The position numbers and the translations under genes were made by a program. Of a stretch of 56,690 nucleotides of DNA, positions 54,947-56,690 are shown in pieces. Under the pieces are notes generated by a model. That model saw only the letters and a list, made by a program, of their open reading frames with translations. It had not been told where the DNA came from and searched no databases. The DNA comes from Candidatus Methylomirabilis sp. Lineage in GTDB: Bacteria; Methylomirabilota; Methylomirabilia; Methylomirabilales; Methylomirabilaceae. The DNA lies in the NCBI GenBank assembly GCA_002634395.1, contig NSJM01000008.1, forward strand, positions 1-56,690, in the 5' to 3' direction. The number at the start of each line of letters is the position of its first letter. Within the stretch, counting starts at the first letter, position 1.

Positions 54947-55726
54947 ATGAAAAGCGGACAAACCCTAGGGCATGTGAGCGACCTGCTGGTGGTAGCCGAT
55001 CAGGCCGCCCTCGCTCAGGAGGCCGCGAAGCTGGTCGTCGCGACCGCCGAGGAGGCGGTGGCCCGCTGTGGCCGCTTTACCGTTGCCCTGGCAGGTGGTT
55101 CGACCCCGAAGCGCCTCTACTCACTCCTGGCGGCGAAACCGTACTGCGCTCGCTTGCCGTGGCAAGAGACTCACATCTTCTGGGGAGACGAGCGGGTAGT
55201 GCCGCCAGAGCACCCAGACTCAAACTTCGGCATGGTCAGGGCTATTCTGCTCAGTCGCGTTCCGATACCCGCAAACCAGGTGCACCGGATGCAGGCCGAG
55301 CGAGCAGACCTGGATGCGGCGGCCGGCGAGTATGAGGCCGAGATCGCCAGGACTTTCGCCGCGCAGCCACCAGATGAGCCGCCTGCGTTCGACCTTATTC
55401 TTCTGGGATTGGGGACCGACGGCCACACCGCCTCGCTGTTCCCACATACCCCGGCGCTTCGAGAGACTAAACGGTGGGTGGCGCCCAACGACATCCCCGA
55501 GTTGAAGGCGAGTCGCCTGACGCTCACGATACCCATCCTCAATCGAGCGGCAATGATCCTGTTTCTGGTCTCTGGGATTGAAAAGGCCGCGGCGCTCCAA
55601 GCGGTCCTCGAAGGGCCGTTTGATCCCGAACAACTGCCGGCCCAACTCATTCGACCAGTGACGGGCCGACTGGTGTGGCTGGTTGACCAGGCCGCCACCA
55701 GCCTACTCAGCGAGAGGATCGGATGA
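54947..55726 (+). CDS. pgl: 6-phosphogluconolactonase
   Basis: Hydrolyses 6-phosphogluconolactone to 6-phosphogluconate, between Zwf and Gnd. 259 aa from the ATG at 54947. An ATG 15 codons earlier (54902) falls inside the 7-base periodic tract, so the later one is preferred, although it lacks a clear ribosome binding site. Motifs: VALAGGSTPKRLY, FWGDERVVPPEHPDSNFGM and LLGLGTDGHTASLFP, typical of the SOL/DevB type. The stop overlaps the glk start (ATGA). Confidence 0.94.
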   Translation: MKSGQTLGHVSDLLVVADQAALAQEAAKLVVATAEEAVARCGRFTVALAGGSTPKRLYSLLAAKPYCARLPWQETHIFWGDERVVPPEHPDSNFGMVRAILLSRVPIPANQVHRMQAERADLDAAAGEYEAEIARTFAAQPPDEPPAFDLILLGLGTDGHTASLFPHTPALRETKRWVAPNDIPELKASRLTLTIPILNRAAMILFLVSGIEKAAALQAVLEGPFDPEQLPAQLIRPVTGRLVWLVDQAATSLLSERIG

Positions 55727-56690
55727 TTTTAGCTGGCGACATCGGGGGAACGAAGACCGTTATCGGCCTGTTTGAAGCGGTCGATAACCGGCTGCACGTG
55801 CTCCGCAAAGAAACATTCCCTAGCCGGAATTACAGCGTGTTCGAGGAGATCCTTAACCAGTTCATGGGACCCGGGTCTCGCCCGCCACTCCACGTCGCCT
55901 GCTTCGGGGTAGCCGGACCGGTAATCGAAGGAAAGAGTAAAGCGACCAACCTCCCCTGGGAGTTGGATGAGCGCAGACTAGCGGAAGCCCTTCGCGTTCC
56001 GCGAGTGAAGCTCCTGAACGATCTGGAGGCAGCCGCCTGTGGGATGCTCCACCTTGAACCAGCGGATATATGTGTGCTTCAGTCAGGTCTTCCGCGTAAG
56101 GGAAACATCGCCGTGATCGCGGCGGGCACGGGTTTGGGGGAGGCGATCCTCTACTGGGACGGGAACTGTTATCATCCAATTGCCACTGAGGGAGGACACG
56201 CCGACTTTGCCCCGCGTAGCGACCTTGAGATCGAACTGTTGCGCTATCTTCAACGAGAGTGTGGCCGCGTCAGCTACGAGCGCGTGCTCTCCGGACCGGG
56301 GCTCTTCAACATCTATCGGTTCCTGCGGGACAGCGGCATAGCCCCCGAGCCGGAGTGGCTGCGTCAGCGAATCGCGGCGGACGATCCCGGGGCAGTTATT
56401 TCCGAGGCAGGACTCACAGGGGACGACCCGCTCTGCACTCAAGCGCTCGATCTTTTCGTCTCTGTGTACGGAGCAGAGGCGGGAAATCTGGCTCTGAAGG
56501 CATTCGCCCTCGGTGGAGTGTATGTCGGGGGCGGGATCGCGCCGAAGATCCTTGTAGGGGCACGTCGCCACGTGCCCCTACAAGGCACGTTCACCAATGC
56601 CTTCTCCGACAAGGGGCGCTTCGCCGAGCTACTTCAGTCAATCGAAGTAAAGGTCGCCCTCAACCCCCGCGCACCCCTGATCGGCGCCGC
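55723..56690 (+). CDS. glk: Glucokinase, cut by the window end
   Basis: Phosphorylates glucose to glucose 6-phosphate, feeding Zwf. About 322 codons are visible and the gene runs off the right edge, probably close to its end. Starts MILAGDIGGTKTVIGLFE, with the ATP phosphate motif; ATNLPWELD, LLNDLEAAACG, IAAGTGLGEA and TEGGHADFAPR are all of the proteobacterial Glk type. After GGVYVGGGIAPKI the sequence LVGARRHVPLQG is encoded by a 36-base palindrome that replaces the usual residues at this place; the frame then continues normally to NPRAPLIGA. Whether the enzyme remains active cannot be told. Confidence 0.9.
   Translation, partial: MILAGDIGGTKTVIGLFEAVDNRLHVLRKETFPSRNYSVFEEILNQFMGPGSRPPLHVACFGVAGPVIEGKSKATNLPWELDERRLAEALRVPRVKLLNDLEAAACGMLHLEPADICVLQSGLPRKGNIAVIAAGTGLGEAILYWDGNCYHPIATEGGHADFAPRSDLEIELLRYLQRECGRVSYERVLSGPGLFNIYRFLRDSGIAPEPEWLRQRIAADDPGAVISEAGLTGDDPLCTQALDLFVSVYGAEAGNLALKAFALGGVYVGGGIAPKILVGARRHVPLQGTFTNAFSDKGRFAELLQSIEVKVALNPRAPLIGA
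56550..56585. repeat. 36-base perfect palindrome inside glk
   Basis: Arms CCTTGTAGGGGCACGT and ACGTGCCCCTACAAGG, 16 bases each, with the four-base loop CGCC. It looks like a REP-type palindromic element that has inserted in frame into the coding sequence, adding or replacing about 12 residues near the C terminus of glucokinase. Confidence 0.9.

Noticed and set aside
1-56690. CRISPR array, prophage, toxin-antitoxin pair, restriction system or biosynthetic cluster
   Set aside because: I looked for direct repeats with spacers, integrase or phage genes, paired small genes with toxin motifs, and methylase or synthase motifs, and saw none. The periodic tracts have 7-base units without spacers and are not CRISPR.

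Overview
The window is a long stretch of core bacterial genome, roughly 55-60% GC by eye, from a diderm (Gram-negative type) bacterium. The Tol-Pal envelope system, several lipoprotein signal sequences and a LolB-like lipoprotein next to ispE support an outer membrane. Gene order mixes two patterns usually seen apart: a Bacillus-like block (radA, carD, PIN-TRAM gene, ispD, ispF, cysS, rlmB, leading to rpmG-secE-nusG) and a Pseudomonas-like block (TPR gene, lolB-like gene, ispE, tRNA-Gln, prs, rplY, pth). Together with the tal-pgi fusion and a glycolate oxidase, this suggests a deep-branching lineage. From memory, candidate phylum NC10 (Methylomirabilis-like) fits well, but this is inference and was not checked against any database.

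Layout. Positions 1-35697 form one almost unbroken minus-strand superoperon. Read in transcription order from the high end it holds: engB; TPR protein, LolB-like lipoprotein, ispE, tRNA-Gln, prs, rplY, pth, rpsF, ssb, rpsR, DUF2232 protein, rplI, dnaB; radA; carD (own promoter), PIN-TRAM protein, ispD, ispF, cysS, rlmB; tRNA-Thr, tRNA-Tyr, tRNA-Gly, tRNA-Thr, tuf (own promoter); rpmG, tRNA-Trp, secE, nusG, rplK, rplA, rplJ, rplL, rpoB, rpoC; then the str operon rpsL, rpsG, fusA, tuf (consensus promoter). leuB stands alone on the plus strand (35838-36920). Positions 37006-47618 are again minus strand: glycolate oxidase glcD-glcE-glcF with a DUF2127-like membrane protein, and a complete Tol-Pal cluster preceded by a small BamE-like lipoprotein. 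Positions 47619-49277 are the only accessory-looking stretch: one AT-rich gene of unknown function, inverted repeats and a broken CBS-domain gene. From 49278 to the end, a plus-strand operon encodes the oxidative pentose phosphate pathway: fused transaldolase/glucose-6-phosphate isomerase, Gnd, Zwf, Pgl and glucokinase (cut by the window end).

How the parts work together. The left 35 kb is gene expression machinery (elongation factors, RNA polymerase, ribosomal proteins, tRNAs, NusG, CarD) with replication and repair (DnaB, SSB, RadA) and isoprenoid synthesis (IspD, IspE, IspF). The right end generates NAD(P)H and pentose phosphates. Glycolate oxidase would salvage glycolate, which would make sense in an organism fixing CO2 by RuBisCO; no RuBisCO gene is in view.

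I see no new enzyme system, defence island, prophage or CRISPR array. The most unusual signals are non-coding: at least seven short tracts with an exact 7-base period in intergenic gaps, a 36-base palindrome inserted in frame into glucokinase, two identical tuf copies with sharp identity edges, and very short-leader promoters for carD and engB.
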